A DNA stretch of 64,000 bases from assembly GCF_024448935.1 (NCBI RefSeq), contig NZ_JAMOIE010000014.1:1-64000 (forward strand). The letters are read 5' to 3'. Below are positions 30,720 to 41,892 of this stretch, piece after piece. How positions within the stretch are numbered: position 1 is the stretch's first letter; every line of letters starts with the position of its first letter. A program made the translations under genes and the position numbers. Under the pieces are notes generated by a model that saw nothing but the letters and a program-made list of their open reading frames with translations, had not been told where the DNA came from and did no database searches. Origin of the DNA: Stutzerimonas stutzeri. Lineage in GTDB: Bacteria; Pseudomonadota; Gammaproteobacteria; Pseudomonadales; Pseudomonadaceae.

Positions 30720-32177
30720 TCAGAGCAGCACCACGTCGTACTGTTCCTGGGAATAGATGGTCTCCACCTGGAATTTGATCGAGCGGCCGATGAAGCTCTC
30801 GAGGTCAGCGACGTTGCCCGACTCCTCGTCCAGCAGCCGGTCAATGACCTTCTGGTTCGCCAGTACCCTGTAGCCTTCGGGCTGGTACGCGCGCGCTTCC
30901 CGGAGGATCTCGCGGAAGATCTCATAGCAGACGGTTTCCGGCGTTTTCAACTTGCCGCGTCCCTGGCAGCACATGCAGGGCTCGCACAATACCTGTTCGA
31001 GGCTTTCGCGGGTGCGTTTGCGGGTCATCTGCACCAGGCCCAGCTCGGTGATGCCGATGATGTTGGTCTTGGCGTGATCACGTTCAAGCTGTTTTTCCAG
31101 TGTACGCAAAACCTGGCGCCGGTGTTCTTCATCCTCCATGTCGATGAAATCGATGATGATGATGCCGCCGATGTTGCGCAGCCGCAACTGGCGCGCAATC
31201 GCGGTGGCCGACTCGAGGTTGGTCTTGAAAATGGTTTCTTCGAGGGTGCGATGACCGACGAAGGCACCGGTGTTGACGTCGATGGTGGTCATCGCTTCGG
31301 CCGGATCGATGATCAGATAACCGCCAGACTTGAGCATGACCTTGCGCTCGAGCGCCTTCTGGATTTCGTCCTCGACGCTGTACAGGTCGAAGATCGGCCG
31401 CTCGCCGGGGTAGTGCTCAAGATGCTCGCCGAGCTCGGGCATCAGCTCATCGACGAACTGGCTGACTTTCTGAAAGTTTTCCCGCGAGTCGATGCGAATC
31501 TTCTCGATACGCGGATTGACCAGATCACGCAGGGTGCGCATGGCCAGAGACAGGTCCTCGTAGATGATCGAGGGCGCGCCGGCCGTTTTCATTTGCCCGT
31601 CGATTTGCTCCCATAGGCGGCGCAGGTAGCGGATGTCCATCAGAATCTCATCGCTGCCGGCGCCCTCGGCAGCAGTGCGCAGGATGAAGCCACCGGTTTC
31701 CTCGATGCCTTCGGCCACAACGCACTCGGCCACTACCTGCTTGAGTCGCTCGCGCTCGCCTTCATCCTCGATACGCAGAGAAATCCCGACATGGCTGGTT
31801 TTGGGCATGTACACCAGGTAGCGCGAAGGTATCGATAACTGGGTCGTCAGCCGCGCGCCCTTGGTGCCGATCGGGTCCTTGGTCACCTGCACGACCAAGG
31901 CCTGCCCATCATGGACCAAGGCGCTGATCGGTTCGACAGCGTTGCCTTCACGGTTGGAAATCTCCGAGGCATGAATGAACGCCGCTCGTTCCAGCCCGAT
32001 GTCGACGAACGCCGCCTGCATGCCGGGCAGCACCCGCACCACCTTGCCCTTGTAGATGTTGCCGACGATGCCCCGGCGCTGGGTGCGCTCGACATGCACT
32101 TCCTGCAGGACGCCGTTTTCCACCACCGCCACCCGCGACTCCATGGGGGTGATGTTCATCAGGATTTCTTCGCTCAT
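30720..32177 (-). CDS. rng: Ribonuclease G
   Basis: RNase G is an endonuclease that matures the 5' end of 16S rRNA and decays some mRNAs. The 485-residue protein has an N-terminal S1 domain (GNIYKGKVVRVLPGMQAAFV), the catalytic aspartates in TTIDVNTGAFVG and IIIDFIDMEDEEH, and the Zn-link cysteines in EPCMCCQGRG. It lacks the C-terminal scaffold of RNase E. It follows maf and precedes yhdP. Confidence 0.96.
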   Translation of the reverse strand: MSEEILMNITPMESRVAVVENGVLQEVHVERTQRRGIVGNIYKGKVVRVLPGMQAAFVDIGLERAAFIHASEISNREGNAVEPISALVHDGQALVVQVTKDPIGTKGARLTTQLSIPSRYLVYMPKTSHVGISLRIEDEGERERLKQVVAECVVAEGIEETGGFILRTAAEGAGSDEILMDIRYLRRLWEQIDGQMKTAGAPSIIYEDLSLAMRTLRDLVNPRIEKIRIDSRENFQKVSQFVDELMPELGEHLEHYPGERPIFDLYSVEDEIQKALERKVMLKSGGYLIIDPAEAMTTIDVNTGAFVGHRTLEETIFKTNLESATAIARQLRLRNIGGIIIIDFIDMEDEEHRRQVLRTLEKQLERDHAKTNIIGITELGLVQMTRKRTRESLEQVLCEPCMCCQGRGKLKTPETVCYEIFREILREARAYQPEGYRVLANQKVIDRLLDEESGNVADLESFIGRSIKFQVETIYSQEQYDVVLL

Positions 32178-32266
32178 TATTGTTCTCGGCCGATGGCGGT
32201 GGGTATAGCAGCCGAAGCTGACCAGTTGGCTCGATTCTAACGGCATACGCCGCCAAGCCCCAGGCT

Positions 32267-32857
32267 CTATACCGAGCTTTTACACCAGTACGGAAGCCCG
32301 AATGCGTCGAGCAGTTGGGCCGTTTCACACAACGGCAGCCCAACCACGGCCGAATAGCTGCCTTCCAGCGCGCTGACGAATACCGCACCCCAGCCCTGGA
32401 TCGCGTAACTGCCGGCCTTGTCCTGCGGCTCGCCGCTGGCCCAGTAGGCTTCGGCTTCGTCGATACTGATCGGACGGAAGCGCACCCGGCTGGGAACCAG
32501 CCGCACCGCGCAACCCGACCGATTAGCCAACGCAACGGCGGTCATCACCTCGTGCTCACGCCCAGAGAGGGCGCGCAGCATTGCCAGCGCATCCGCCTTG
32601 TCGACCGGCTTGCCCAGAATTTGCTGATCCAACACAACCGTCGTGTCTGCGCCCATCACGCAAGCCGAGTCGTCGCCGACGAGCGCCAGGCCAGCCAAGG
32701 CCTTCTCCCGCGCCAGGCGCTGGACATAGACATCAGGCGATTCCGCTGCGCCGGGCGTTTCGTCGATGGCAACGGAAAGAAGGGAGAATGGAACGCCGAT
32801 CTGAGTCAGCAATTCACGGCGTCGTGGCGACGCGGAGGCAAGAAACAAATTGGGCAT
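32267..32857 (-). CDS. maf: Maf-family nucleotide pyrophosphatase
   Basis: Maf proteins hydrolyse non-canonical or specific nucleoside triphosphates to monophosphates; the YhdE type acts on dTTP/UTP. The 196-residue protein starts [17 protein letters not shown], with the catalytic aspartate in GADTTVVLD. It lies in the conserved mreD-maf-rng order. Upstream codons to 32902 do not match the family. Confidence 0.94.
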   Translation of the reverse strand: MPNLFLASASPRRRELLTQIGVPFSLLSVAIDETPGAAESPDVYVQRLAREKALAGLALVGDDSACVMGADTTVVLDQQILGKPVDKADALAMLRALSGREHEVMTAVALANRSGCAVRLVPSRVRFRPISIDEAEAYWASGEPQDKAGSYAIQGWGAVFVSALEGSYSAVVGLPLCETAQLLDAFGLPYWCKSSV

Positions 32858-32926
32858 GCCGGCTCCTGGGTGGTCGAGCGCAGCAGATTCACACATCCGC
32901 ACAACGATCGAAAGCCGTCTGCAGGC

Positions 32927-33415
32927 TCAATAGACATCGAAGCGCCGCCGCGCCCATTCCAGCCCGACAAACACCCAGGGCCAAAAGAGTGCACTGACCG
33001 GCACGGGGACCAGAAACAACAGTGTCGGTGGGCGGTTGCCGGTCAGTGTATTGAGCCACAACTGCACCAGTTGCCCGATTCCCAGAATCACCAGCAACAC
33101 CAGGCTTTGCTGGAGCAACGGGAACATACGCAGGCGCTGCTGCAGGCTCAGCACCAGAAAGGTAATCAGCAGCAGCGGCAAGCCGTTCTGCCCAAGCAAA
33201 GTGCCCGACAACACATCCAGCATCAGCCCAAAGAAGAAGGCCGCCGCCATCCCTCCACGATGCGGCAGGGCGATTGCCCAGTAGGCGATGAACATGCCGA
33301 GCCAGAGCGGACGCGCCAGGCCGAAACTCTGGGGCATGGGGGCCACGCTGAGCAGTAGCGCCAGCAACAGCGACAGCCAGATAACCCAGCCACTGTTTGA
33401 ACGACCGGGGATCAT
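32927..33415 (-). CDS. mreD: Rod-shape protein MreD
   Basis: MreD is a small polytopic inner-membrane protein of the elongasome that keeps cells rod-shaped. The 162-residue protein has five to six hydrophobic helices and starts MIPGRSNSGWVIWLSLLLAL. Its ATG overlaps the mreC stop by four bases (ATGA), so the two are translationally coupled. Confidence 0.93.
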   Translation of the reverse strand: MIPGRSNSGWVIWLSLLLALLLSVAPMPQSFGLARPLWLGMFIAYWAIALPHRGGMAAAFFFGLMLDVLSGTLLGQNGLPLLLITFLVLSLQQRLRMFPLLQQSLVLLVILGIGQLVQLWLNTLTGNRPPTLLFLVPVPVSALFWPWVFVGLEWARRRFDVY

Positions 33416-34383
33416 GGTCGCTCCTCCGGTTGCGGGGATGGGGATGGCGTATCGGACGTTGTGGGTGCAGTGGGCGCGGCGGGCGCCGACTGCCCCGAAA
33501 CCGCACCGTCGCCAGCCGTTGGCTCTTGCGCCTTGCGCTCGGCGGACTCCTGGGCCTGGGCCGCTGCGGCCGCCCTTTCCTCCGGGCTACGCGAATCGCT
33601 GAAGACCAGCAGCAGGTAGCGGCTGCGATTGAGCATCGCGGTGGGAATGGCCCGCACGATCAGAAAGGGTTGCCCCGAGCCGCGCACCACTTCGGTCACC
33701 TGGGCGACCGGGTAACCACTGGGAAAGCGCTGCCCCAAACCGGAACTGACCAACAGATCGCCTTCCTTGATGTCCGCCGTCTCGGCGACATGACGCAACT
33801 CGAGATAATCCGGGCTCCCGGTGCCAATTGCAATGGCCCGCAATCCATTGCGATTGACCTGCACCGGAATGCTATGCGTCACGTCTGTCAACAGCAGCAC
33901 GCGCGCCGCGTAGGGCATGACCTCGACGACCTGGCCCATCAGCCCGCTGGCGTCGAGCACTGGCTGGCCGAGAAACACGCCGTCGCGCTCACCCTTGTCA
34001 ATCAGGATGCGGTGGGTGAACGGATTCGGGTCCAGCCCGATCAGCTCGCTGACGATCACCTTGTCGTCAACCAGCGCGGCAGAGTTGAGCAATTCGCGCA
34101 GGCGCACGTTCTGCTCCGTCAGCATCGCCAGCTTTTGCAGGCGCCGCTGCATGAGCAATGCTTCGGCCTTCAATCTTTCGTTTTCGGCCACCAGGCTGGT
34201 GCTGCTGCTGAGCTGCTCGGTCGCCCGCTGCCAGGTGCGAACCGGCAAATCGGCCAGCCAGTAAAAGGGCGTGAGCACCAGCCCCATCTGGCTACGCAAA
34301 GGCTTCAGCGTCTCGAAACGCGCATCCACCACCATCAGCACGACACAGAGCACGGAGAGCACCAGCAGGCGCACTCCGAGCAA
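33412..34383 (-). CDS. mreC: Rod-shape protein MreC, with an unusual start
   Basis: MreC is a bitopic elongasome scaffold that links MreB to PBP2 and RodA. The protein has an N-terminal membrane helix, a coiled coil at about residues 55-85, two beta-barrel domains and a Pro/Ala/Thr-rich C-terminal tail. The first usual start codon in frame is TTG at 34383 (323 residues). However, the family-like N-terminus IKPLFAKGPLLG lies nine codons upstream and begins with ATC at 34408-34410. GAGGA lies seven bases before that ATC, and no ATG, GTG or TTG occurs between it and the preceding in-frame TAG. The true start is therefore uncertain. Confidence 0.9.
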   Translation of the reverse strand: MLGVRLLVLSVLCVVLMVVDARFETLKPLRSQMGLVLTPFYWLADLPVRTWQRATEQLSSSTSLVAENERLKAEALLMQRRLQKLAMLTEQNVRLRELLNSAALVDDKVIVSELIGLDPNPFTHRILIDKGERDGVFLGQPVLDASGLMGQVVEVMPYAARVLLLTDVTHSIPVQVNRNGLRAIAIGTGSPDYLELRHVAETADIKEGDLLVSSGLGQRFPSGYPVAQVTEVVRGSGQPFLIVRAIPTAMLNRSRYLLLVFSDSRSPEERAAAAAQAQESAERKAQEPTAGDGAVSGQSAPAAPTAPTTSDTPSPSPQPEERP

Positions 34384-34448
34384 GGGTCCTTTGGCGAAAA
34401 GCGGTTTGATGGGCGGGTCCTCGCAGCTGCAGGCTTCACACTAAACGC

Positions 34449-34485
34449 GAAAAGCCGAGAGCAGGGCAGGCCCTGTCATCGGCTT
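34449..34485 (-). terminator. Nested hairpin with T run between mreB and mreC
   Basis: On the minus strand AAGCCGA pairs with TCGGCTT, with an inner CAGGGC/GCCCTG stem, followed by TTTTCG. It lies 20 bp past the mreB stop and before mreC. It could act as an intrinsic attenuator that makes mreB more abundant than mreCD. Confidence 0.5.
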
Positions 34486-34504
34486 GTAATCAGAGCCTGT
34501 CAGC

Positions 34505-35844
<1,340 letters not shown>

Positions 35845-36132
35845 ATGACGCTTGAACGCTCCGAGGTGGAACAGATCGCTCATCTGGCCCGCCTGGGTCT
35901 GAATGAAGACGACCTGCCCCGCACCACCGAGACCCTGAACAACATCCTCGGCCTGATCGATCGCATGCAAGCCGTGGACACCTCGGGCATCGAGCCCCTG
36001 GCCCACCCACTGGAAACCAGCCAGCGTCTGCGTGCCGACGCGGTCACCGAGACCAATCGGCGCGATGCCTACCAGGCCATCGCCCCGGCCGTAGAGGACG
36101 GTCTGTACCTGGTTCCGCGGGTGATCGAGTAA
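35845..36132 (+). CDS. gatC: Asp/Glu-tRNA amidotransferase subunit C
   Basis: GatC is the small assembly subunit of GatCAB, which converts Asp-tRNA(Asn) and/or Glu-tRNA(Gln) to the amide form. The 95-residue protein ([19 protein letters not shown]) is of usual length. TGGAGA precedes the ATG at 35845. It is followed directly by gatA and gatB. Confidence 0.96.
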   Translation: MTLERSEVEQIAHLARLGLNEDDLPRTTETLNNILGLIDRMQAVDTSGIEPLAHPLETSQRLRADAVTETNRRDAYQAIAPAVEDGLYLVPRVIE

Positions 36133-36146
36133 TGAAGGACGCCTAC

Positions 36147-37598
36147 ATGCATCAACTGACCCTCGCCGAGATTGCCCGCGCGCTGGCAGACAAGCAGTTC
36201 TCCGCCGAGGAGCTGACCCGTTCGCTGCTGGCACGCATCCAGCAGCTCGATCCGCAACTGAACAGCTTCATCACCGTGACCGAAGAGCGGGCTTTCGCCC
36301 AAGCCAAGGCCGCCGATGCGCGCCGTGCCGATGGCGAGCACGGCGCGCTGCTCGGCGCACCGATCGGGCATAAGGATCTGTTCTGCACCCAGGGCATTCG
36401 CACCAGCTGCGGCTCGAAGATTCTCGACAATTTTCTGGCCCCCTACGACGCCACGGTCGTCGAGCGCCTCTGTGCTGCTGGCGCAGTCTCGCTGGGCAAG
36501 CTGAACATGGATGAATTCGCCATGGGCTCGGCCAACGAGTCGAGCTACTACGGCGCCGTGAAGAACCCTTGGGACACCAGCCGCGTACCCGGCGGCTCGT
36601 CCGGTGGTTCCGCTGCGGCGGTCGCGGCGCGCCTGCTGCCTGCGGCGACCGGCAGCGATACCGGCGGCTCGATCCGCCAGCCCGCCGCGCTGACCAACCT
36701 CACCGGCCTCAAGCCGACCTACGGCCGCGTCTCGCGCTGGGGCATGATCGCCTACGCCTCCAGCCTCGACCAAGGCGGCCCGATTGCCCGCACGGCTGAA
36801 GACTGCGCGTTGATGCTGGGTGCCATGGCGGGTTTCGACCCGAAGGATTCAACCAGCATCGACCAGCCGCTGGACGACTATCTCGGCGCATTGACCCAGC
36901 CGCTGACCGGCCTGCGCGTCGGCCTGCCGAAGGAGTATTTCGGTGATGGTCTCGATAGCAAGATCGCCGACGCGGTAATGGCGGCGGTCGAGGAGCTGAA
37001 GAAGCTCGGTGCCACGGTGAAGGAGATCAGCCTGCCGAACATGCAGCACGCGATCCCGTCCTACTACGTGATCGCGCCGGCCGAGGCCAGCTCCAACCTG
37101 TCCCGCTTCGACGGCGTGCGCTTCGGCTATCGCTGCGAGAACCCGGCGGATCTGACCGACCTCTACAAGCGTTCCCGCGCCGAAGGCTTCGGTGACGAAG
37201 TCCGCCGCCGCATCATGGTCGGCACCTATGCGCTGTCAGCGGGCTATTACGACGCCTACTACCTGAAGGCGCAGAAGATCCGTCGCCTGATCAAGAACGA
37301 CTTCGTCAGTGCCTTCGATGAGGTGGATGTGATCCTCGGCCCGACCACGCCGAATCTGGCATGGAAGCTTGGCGAGAAGAACCACGACCCGGTCTCGGCC
37401 TACCTCGAAGACATCTACACCATCACCGCCAACCTCGCGGGCATCCCGGGCCTCTCCATGCCGGCTGGCTTTATCGACGGCCTGCCGGTGGGCGTGCAGT
37501 TGCTGGCCCCCTATTTCCAGGAAAGCCGCCTGCTCAACGTCGCTCACCAGTACCAGCAGGTCACCGAGTGGCATAAACAAGCACCGAGCGGATTCTGA
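36147..37598 (+). CDS. gatA: Asp/Glu-tRNA amidotransferase subunit A
   Basis: GatA is the glutaminase subunit that frees ammonia for amidation. The 483-residue protein of the amidase-signature family has the Ser-cisSer-Lys triad K76 (GHKDLFC), S151 ([10 protein letters not shown]) and S175 (DTGGSIRQP). An ATG at 36132 overlaps the gatC stop, but the ATG at 36147 has GAAGGA at good spacing and matches the family start [13 protein letters not shown]. Confidence 0.97.
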   Translation: MHQLTLAEIARALADKQFSAEELTRSLLARIQQLDPQLNSFITVTEERAFAQAKAADARRADGEHGALLGAPIGHKDLFCTQGIRTSCGSKILDNFLAPYDATVVERLCAAGAVSLGKLNMDEFAMGSANESSYYGAVKNPWDTSRVPGGSSGGSAAAVAARLLPAATGSDTGGSIRQPAALTNLTGLKPTYGRVSRWGMIAYASSLDQGGPIARTAEDCALMLGAMAGFDPKDSTSIDQPLDDYLGALTQPLTGLRVGLPKEYFGDGLDSKIADAVMAAVEELKKLGATVKEISLPNMQHAIPSYYVIAPAEASSNLSRFDGVRFGYRCENPADLTDLYKRSRAEGFGDEVRRRIMVGTYALSAGYYDAYYLKAQKIRRLIKNDFVSAFDEVDVILGPTTPNLAWKLGEKNHDPVSAYLEDIYTITANLAGIPGLSMPAGFIDGLPVGVQLLAPYFQESRLLNVAHQYQQVTEWHKQAPSGF

Positions 37599-37608
37599 GG
37601 ACGAACAC

Positions 37609-39054
37609 ATGCAATGGGAAACCGTGATCGGGCTGGAGATCCACGCACAGCTCGCGACTCGATCGAAGATCTTCTCCGGCAGCGCCACCACCTTCGGTGC
37701 CGAGCCCAACACCCAGGCCAGCCTGATCGACCTGGGCATGCCCGGCACCTTGCCGGTGCTCAATGCCGAAGCGGTGCGCATGGCCTGCAAGTTCGGCCTG
37801 GCGATCGATGCCGAGATCGCCGAGAAGAACGTCTTCGCGCGCAAGAACTACTTCTACCCGGACCTGCCCAAGGGCTACCAGACCAGCCAGATGGACCACC
37901 CCATCGTCGGCAAGGGTTATCTGGACATCACCCTGGAAGACGGCACTACCCGCCGTATCGGCATCACCCGCGCACACCTGGAAGAGGACGCCGGCAAGAG
38001 CCTGCACGAGGACTTCCAGGGCATGACCGGCATCGACCTGAACCGCGCCGGCACGCCGCTGCTGGAGATCGTCTCCGAGCCGGACATTCGCTCGGCGAAG
38101 GAAGCGGTGGCTTATGTCAAGGCCATTCATGCCCTGGTGCGCTATCTCGGCATCTGCGACGGCAACATGGCCGAAGGTTCGCTGCGTTGCGACTGCAACG
38201 TATCGGTACGCCCCAGGGGCCAAGCCGAATTCGGTACCCGTGCCGAGATCAAGAACGTCAACTCCTTCCGCTTCATCGAAAAGGCGATCAACCACGAAGT
38301 GCAGCGGCAGATCGAGCTGATCGAGGACGGCGGCAAGGTGATCCAGGAAACCCGCCTGTACGACCCGAACAAGGATGAGACGCGTTCGATGCGCAGCAAG
38401 GAAGAAGCCAACGACTACCGCTACTTCCCCTGCCCCGACCTGCTGCCGGTGGTGATCGAACAGCGCTTCCTCGACGAAGTGCGTGCCAGCCTGCCGGAAC
38501 TGCCGGTCGAGAAGCGTGAGCGCTTCCAGCGCGAGTTCGGCCTGTCCGCGTACGACGCCAGCGTACTCTCTGCCAGCCGCGAACTGGCCGACTACTTCGA
38601 ACAGGTCAACAGCACCTGCGGCGACGCCAAGCTGGCCGCCAACTGGGTGATGGGCGAGCTGTCCAGCCTGCTCAACAAGGAAGCCCTGGAGATCGAGCAG
38701 TCACCGGTTAGCGCCGAGCAGCTGGGAGGCATGATCCTGCGCATCAAGGACGACACCATCAGCGGCAAGATCGCCAAGATGGTCTTCGAGGCCATGGCCG
38801 CCGGCGAAGGCTCGGCTGACGAGATCATCGAGAAGAAGGGCCTCAAGCAGGTCACTGATTCCGGCGCCATCGAGTCGATGCTGGACGAAGTGCTGGCAGC
38901 GAATGCCGAGCAGGTCGAACAGTACCGCGCCAGCGACGAAGCCAAGCGTGGCAAGATGTTCGGCTTCTTCGTCGGCCAGGCGATGAAGGCTTCCAAGGGC
39001 AAGGCCAACCCTGGCCAGGTGAACCAACTGCTGAAGAAAAAACTCGAAGGCTAA
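37609..39054 (+). CDS. gatB: Asp/Glu-tRNA amidotransferase subunit B
   Basis: GatB binds the mischarged tRNA and carries out ATP-dependent transamidation. The 481-residue protein starts [17 protein letters not shown] and has the cradle domain, the helical domain and a C-terminal YqeY-like tail. TGAGGA precedes the ATG ten bases after the gatA stop. A strong hairpin follows the gene. Confidence 0.98.
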   Translation: MQWETVIGLEIHAQLATRSKIFSGSATTFGAEPNTQASLIDLGMPGTLPVLNAEAVRMACKFGLAIDAEIAEKNVFARKNYFYPDLPKGYQTSQMDHPIVGKGYLDITLEDGTTRRIGITRAHLEEDAGKSLHEDFQGMTGIDLNRAGTPLLEIVSEPDIRSAKEAVAYVKAIHALVRYLGICDGNMAEGSLRCDCNVSVRPRGQAEFGTRAEIKNVNSFRFIEKAINHEVQRQIELIEDGGKVIQETRLYDPNKDETRSMRSKEEANDYRYFPCPDLLPVVIEQRFLDEVRASLPELPVEKRERFQREFGLSAYDASVLSASRELADYFEQVNSTCGDAKLAANWVMGELSSLLNKEALEIEQSPVSAEQLGGMILRIKDDTISGKIAKMVFEAMAAGEGSADEIIEKKGLKQVTDSGAIESMLDEVLAANAEQVEQYRASDEAKRGKMFGFFVGQAMKASKGKANPGQVNQLLKKKLEG

Positions 39055-39060
39055 GCTGAG

Positions 39061-39103
39061 CGATGGCCCTCCGCGGTTGCCCCTGCTGCAACCGCGGACA
39101 TCG
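39061..39103 (+). terminator. Long hairpin after gatB
   Basis: CCGCGGTTGC (39071-39080) pairs perfectly with GCAACCGCGG (39088-39097) around a 7-nt loop. CGATG and CATCG extend the structure outside. No T run follows, so it is a stable 3' structure or a poor intrinsic terminator for gatCAB. Confidence 0.45.
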
Positions 39104-39194
39104 CTGCATCACCGCTCCCGGCATCGCCACAACGTCACGACACCTGCCGCGGGCCATCGCCGACTCAGCGATCGACCCAACGGAAGGATTGTTC

Positions 39195-39596
39195 ATGCGC
39201 CTGACACGCTTCACCGCCCTATTGTTGCTGGCCTTGCTGGTCAGCGGCTGCGCAGATCGCCAGCCGGCTCAACCCGCCAAGGCACCACCGACCACGCAAG
39301 AGCGCTTCAGCCAGAGCGGCAAGGCCTCCTATTACGCGCGGATGCATCACGGCCAGCGCACCGCCAACGGCGAAACCCATGATCAGAACGCGCTGGTGGC
39401 CGCTCATCGCAGCCTGCCTTTCGGCACGCGGGTGCGGGTCACCAACGAGCAGAACGGCAAGCAGGTGGTGGTACGTATCAACGACCGCGGACCATTTCGC
39501 CGCGGCCGCATCATCGACCTTTCCCGCGCCGCGGCGGCACAACTGGACATGCTCAAGACCGGCGTGATCCGCGTGCGTATCGAAACCCTCCCATGA
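39195..39596 (+). CDS. Short RlpA-like double-psi beta-barrel lipoprotein
   Basis: This 133-residue protein has a lipoprotein signal with lipobox LVSGC and a single RlpA/DPBB domain ([19 protein letters not shown], then [10 protein letters not shown] with the catalytic-type Asp). RlpA enzymes cleave peptide-free glycan at septa. This one lacks the C-terminal SPOR domain of full RlpA, so its septal targeting is doubtful. It follows gatB and precedes the antiporter pair. The ATG at 39195 starts the signal peptide. Confidence 0.85.
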   Translation: MRLTRFTALLLLALLVSGCADRQPAQPAKAPPTTQERFSQSGKASYYARMHHGQRTANGETHDQNALVAAHRSLPFGTRVRVTNEQNGKQVVVRINDRGPFRRGRIIDLSRAAAAQLDMLKTGVIRVRIETLP

Positions 39597-39663
39597 AGGA
39601 ACAGGCACCTGCAGTGATGTCACAGAGCACAGACTGCGCTACCCCAGCCAAGGGAGCGCCCGC

Positions 39664-40749
39664 ATGTCGCTGATTACCTTTGGCTACCTCATCAGCGGCC
39701 TGGTACTGCTCGTCGTCGGTGCCGAAGCGCTGGTACGCGGCGCGGCCAAACTGGCCAGCCGCTTCGGCATTCCGCCCCTGATCATCGGATTGACGGTGGT
39801 GGCCTTCGGCACCAGCGCCCCGGAAACAGCCGTCAGCGTGCAGGCGTCGCTTAATGGCAGCGGTGACATCGCAGTAGGCAACGTGATCGGCAGCAACATC
39901 GCGAACATCCTGCTGATTCTCGGCATTTCCGCACTGATCGCACCGCTGGTGGTATCCCGGCAACTGATCCGCCTCGATGTGCCAGTGATGATCGGCGCCG
40001 GCCTGCTCTGCTATGGACTGGCCTGGAACGGCAGCATCAGCCGACTGGACGGTATCCTGCTGCTCGTTGCCCTGATTGGTTACACGCTGTTTCTGGTCCT
40101 CGCCAGCAAGCGGGACAAGCCGGGACCAGGCGTCGATGAATTCGACACCGAGTTCGGCCCGGACGCTGGCGACAAGCCTTATGCCTGGGTGCTCCAGCTG
40201 CTGCTGATCCTGCTCGGCCTGGGGCTGCTGGTGGGAGGCTCGAATCTGCTGATCGAAGGTGCCGTTGGCCTTGCGCGCGCGCTCGGTCTTTCCGAGCTGG
40301 TCATCGGCCTGACGGTGGTTGCGGTCGGCACCTCGATGCCGGAGCTGGCGACCTCGGTGCTGGCGGTCATCAAGGGGGAGCGCGACATTGCTGTCGGCAA
40401 TGTGGTGGGCAGCTGCATCTTCAACCTGCTGCTGGTACTCGGCGCCGGCGCCGCGGTGGCCGCGGAAGGCCTGTCCATTTCCCCCAATGCGCAGTCCTTC
40501 GACTTCCCGGTAATGCTGGCCGTGTTCGTCGCCTGCCTGCCGATTTTCTTTTCCGGGTATTGCATCCGGCGCTGGGAAGGGCTGATGTTTTTCGCCTATT
40601 ACCTGGCCTACACCCTGTATCTGGTGATGTTCGCCACCGGCCTGGGTGCCATCGAGCTGCTGCGCGACGCGATGCTCTGGTTCGCGTTCCCCTTGACGGC
40701 CGTCACGCTTTTGGTGATCTTCCTGCGCGCCTGGCAACACCAGCGCTGA
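39664..40749 (+). CDS. CaCA-family calcium/sodium antiporter, copy 1
   Basis: This 361-residue inner-membrane antiporter has about ten helices and two internal alpha-repeats. Repeat 1 reads GTSAPETAVSV and GNVIGSNIANILLILG. Repeat 2 reads GTSMPELATSV and GNVVGSCIFNLLLVLG. The family consensus in the second motif is GSN, so the cysteine here replaces a conserved Asn near the ion path. It is followed after 38 bp by a close paralogue. Substrate by family: sodium or proton against calcium; it is YrbG-like. AAGGGAG precedes the ATG. Confidence 0.92.
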   Translation: MSLITFGYLISGLVLLVVGAEALVRGAAKLASRFGIPPLIIGLTVVAFGTSAPETAVSVQASLNGSGDIAVGNVIGSNIANILLILGISALIAPLVVSRQLIRLDVPVMIGAGLLCYGLAWNGSISRLDGILLLVALIGYTLFLVLASKRDKPGPGVDEFDTEFGPDAGDKPYAWVLQLLLILLGLGLLVGGSNLLIEGAVGLARALGLSELVIGLTVVAVGTSMPELATSVLAVIKGERDIAVGNVVGSCIFNLLLVLGAGAAVAAEGLSISPNAQSFDFPVMLAVFVACLPIFFSGYCIRRWEGLMFFAYYLAYTLYLVMFATGLGAIELLRDAMLWFAFPLTAVTLLVIFLRAWQHQR

Positions 40750-40787
40750 AACACCTACTTTCTGGATTTTTTGCGGAGCGCCCCATC

Positions 40788-41876
40788 GTGACCCTGATGA
40801 CCTTTGTCTACCTCATAGCCGGCCTGGTGCTGCTCGTTGCCGGCGCGGAGGTCCTGGTGCGAGGTGCAGCCAAACTCGCCGCCCAGTTCGGCATCTCCCC
40901 ACTGGTCATTGGCCTCACCGTGGTCGCCTTCGGCACCAGCGCGCCGGAGACGGCCGTCAGCGTGCAGGCCGCACTCAATGGCAGCGGTGACATCGCGATC
41001 GGTAACGTCGTGGGCAGCAACATCGCCAACGTGCTGCTGATTCTCGGCATGACCGCACTGGTCGCACCACTGGTGGTATCGCGTCAGCTGATCCGTCTGG
41101 ATGTGCCGATCATGATCGGCGCCAGCCTGGTGACCTTCGGCCTGGCGTGGGACGGAGAACTCAGCCGTATCGACGGTGCACTGCTGTTCACCGCGGTGGT
41201 GGTCTACACGCTGTTCCTGATCATAAGCAGTCGCCGCGAAAAAGCTGCGGAAGTCGACGACGAGTTTGCCAAGGAGTTCGGCCTGGATGAGCCGGCCAAG
41301 CCGCATGCTGGGCTGATCAACGCTGGCCTGGTGATCGCAGGCCTGGTGTTGCTGGTGGTGGGCTCCAACTTCCTCGTCGAGGGCGCCGTGGCCCTGGCCC
41401 GGGCGCTCGGCCTATCGGAGTTGGTCATTGGCCTGACCGTGATCGCCATCGGCACCTCACTGCCAGAACTGGCCACCTCGATCATGGCGGCCTTTCGCGG
41501 CGAGCGCGATATCGCCGTCGGCAACATCGTTGGCAGCAACATCTTCAATCTGCTCTGCGTACTCGGCCTGGCCTCGCTGGTGTCGCCGCAGGCGATCGGC
41601 GTGTCTTCGAACGCGCTAGCCTTTGATTTCCCGGTGATGATCGCGGTAGCGGTAGCCTGCCTGCCGATCTTCTTCGCCGGCTACTGCATCAAGCGCTGGG
41701 AAGGCGCCCTGTTCGTCGCTTATTACGTGGCTTACACCCTGTACCTGGTGCTGACCAGTACCGGCCGCCCGTTGGCCGAAGTGTTCGGTGACGCCATGAT
41801 CGGCTATGTGCTGCCACTGACTGCGGTGACCCTGGTGGTGATTGCCGGTCGGGCCTGGAAGACCCAGCGCGCCTGA
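40788..41876 (+). CDS. CaCA-family calcium/sodium antiporter, copy 2
   Basis: This 362-residue paralogue of the preceding gene shares most motifs, with both alpha-repeats intact (GNVVGSNIANVLLILG and GNIVGSNIFNLLCVLG). I start it at GTG 40788 because GGAG lies nine bases upstream and the N-terminus then aligns with copy 1; an ATG follows three codons later. The pair is a tandem duplication that has diverged. It ends 16 bp before the convergent AEC carrier gene. Confidence 0.92.
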   Translation: MTLMTFVYLIAGLVLLVAGAEVLVRGAAKLAAQFGISPLVIGLTVVAFGTSAPETAVSVQAALNGSGDIAIGNVVGSNIANVLLILGMTALVAPLVVSRQLIRLDVPIMIGASLVTFGLAWDGELSRIDGALLFTAVVVYTLFLIISSRREKAAEVDDEFAKEFGLDEPAKPHAGLINAGLVIAGLVLLVVGSNFLVEGAVALARALGLSELVIGLTVIAIGTSLPELATSIMAAFRGERDIAVGNIVGSNIFNLLCVLGLASLVSPQAIGVSSNALAFDFPVMIAVAVACLPIFFAGYCIKRWEGALFVAYYVAYTLYLVLTSTGRPLAEVFGDAMIGYVLPLTAVTLVVIAGRAWKTQRA

Positions 41877-41892
41877 TGCTCACGCCGGCTGG

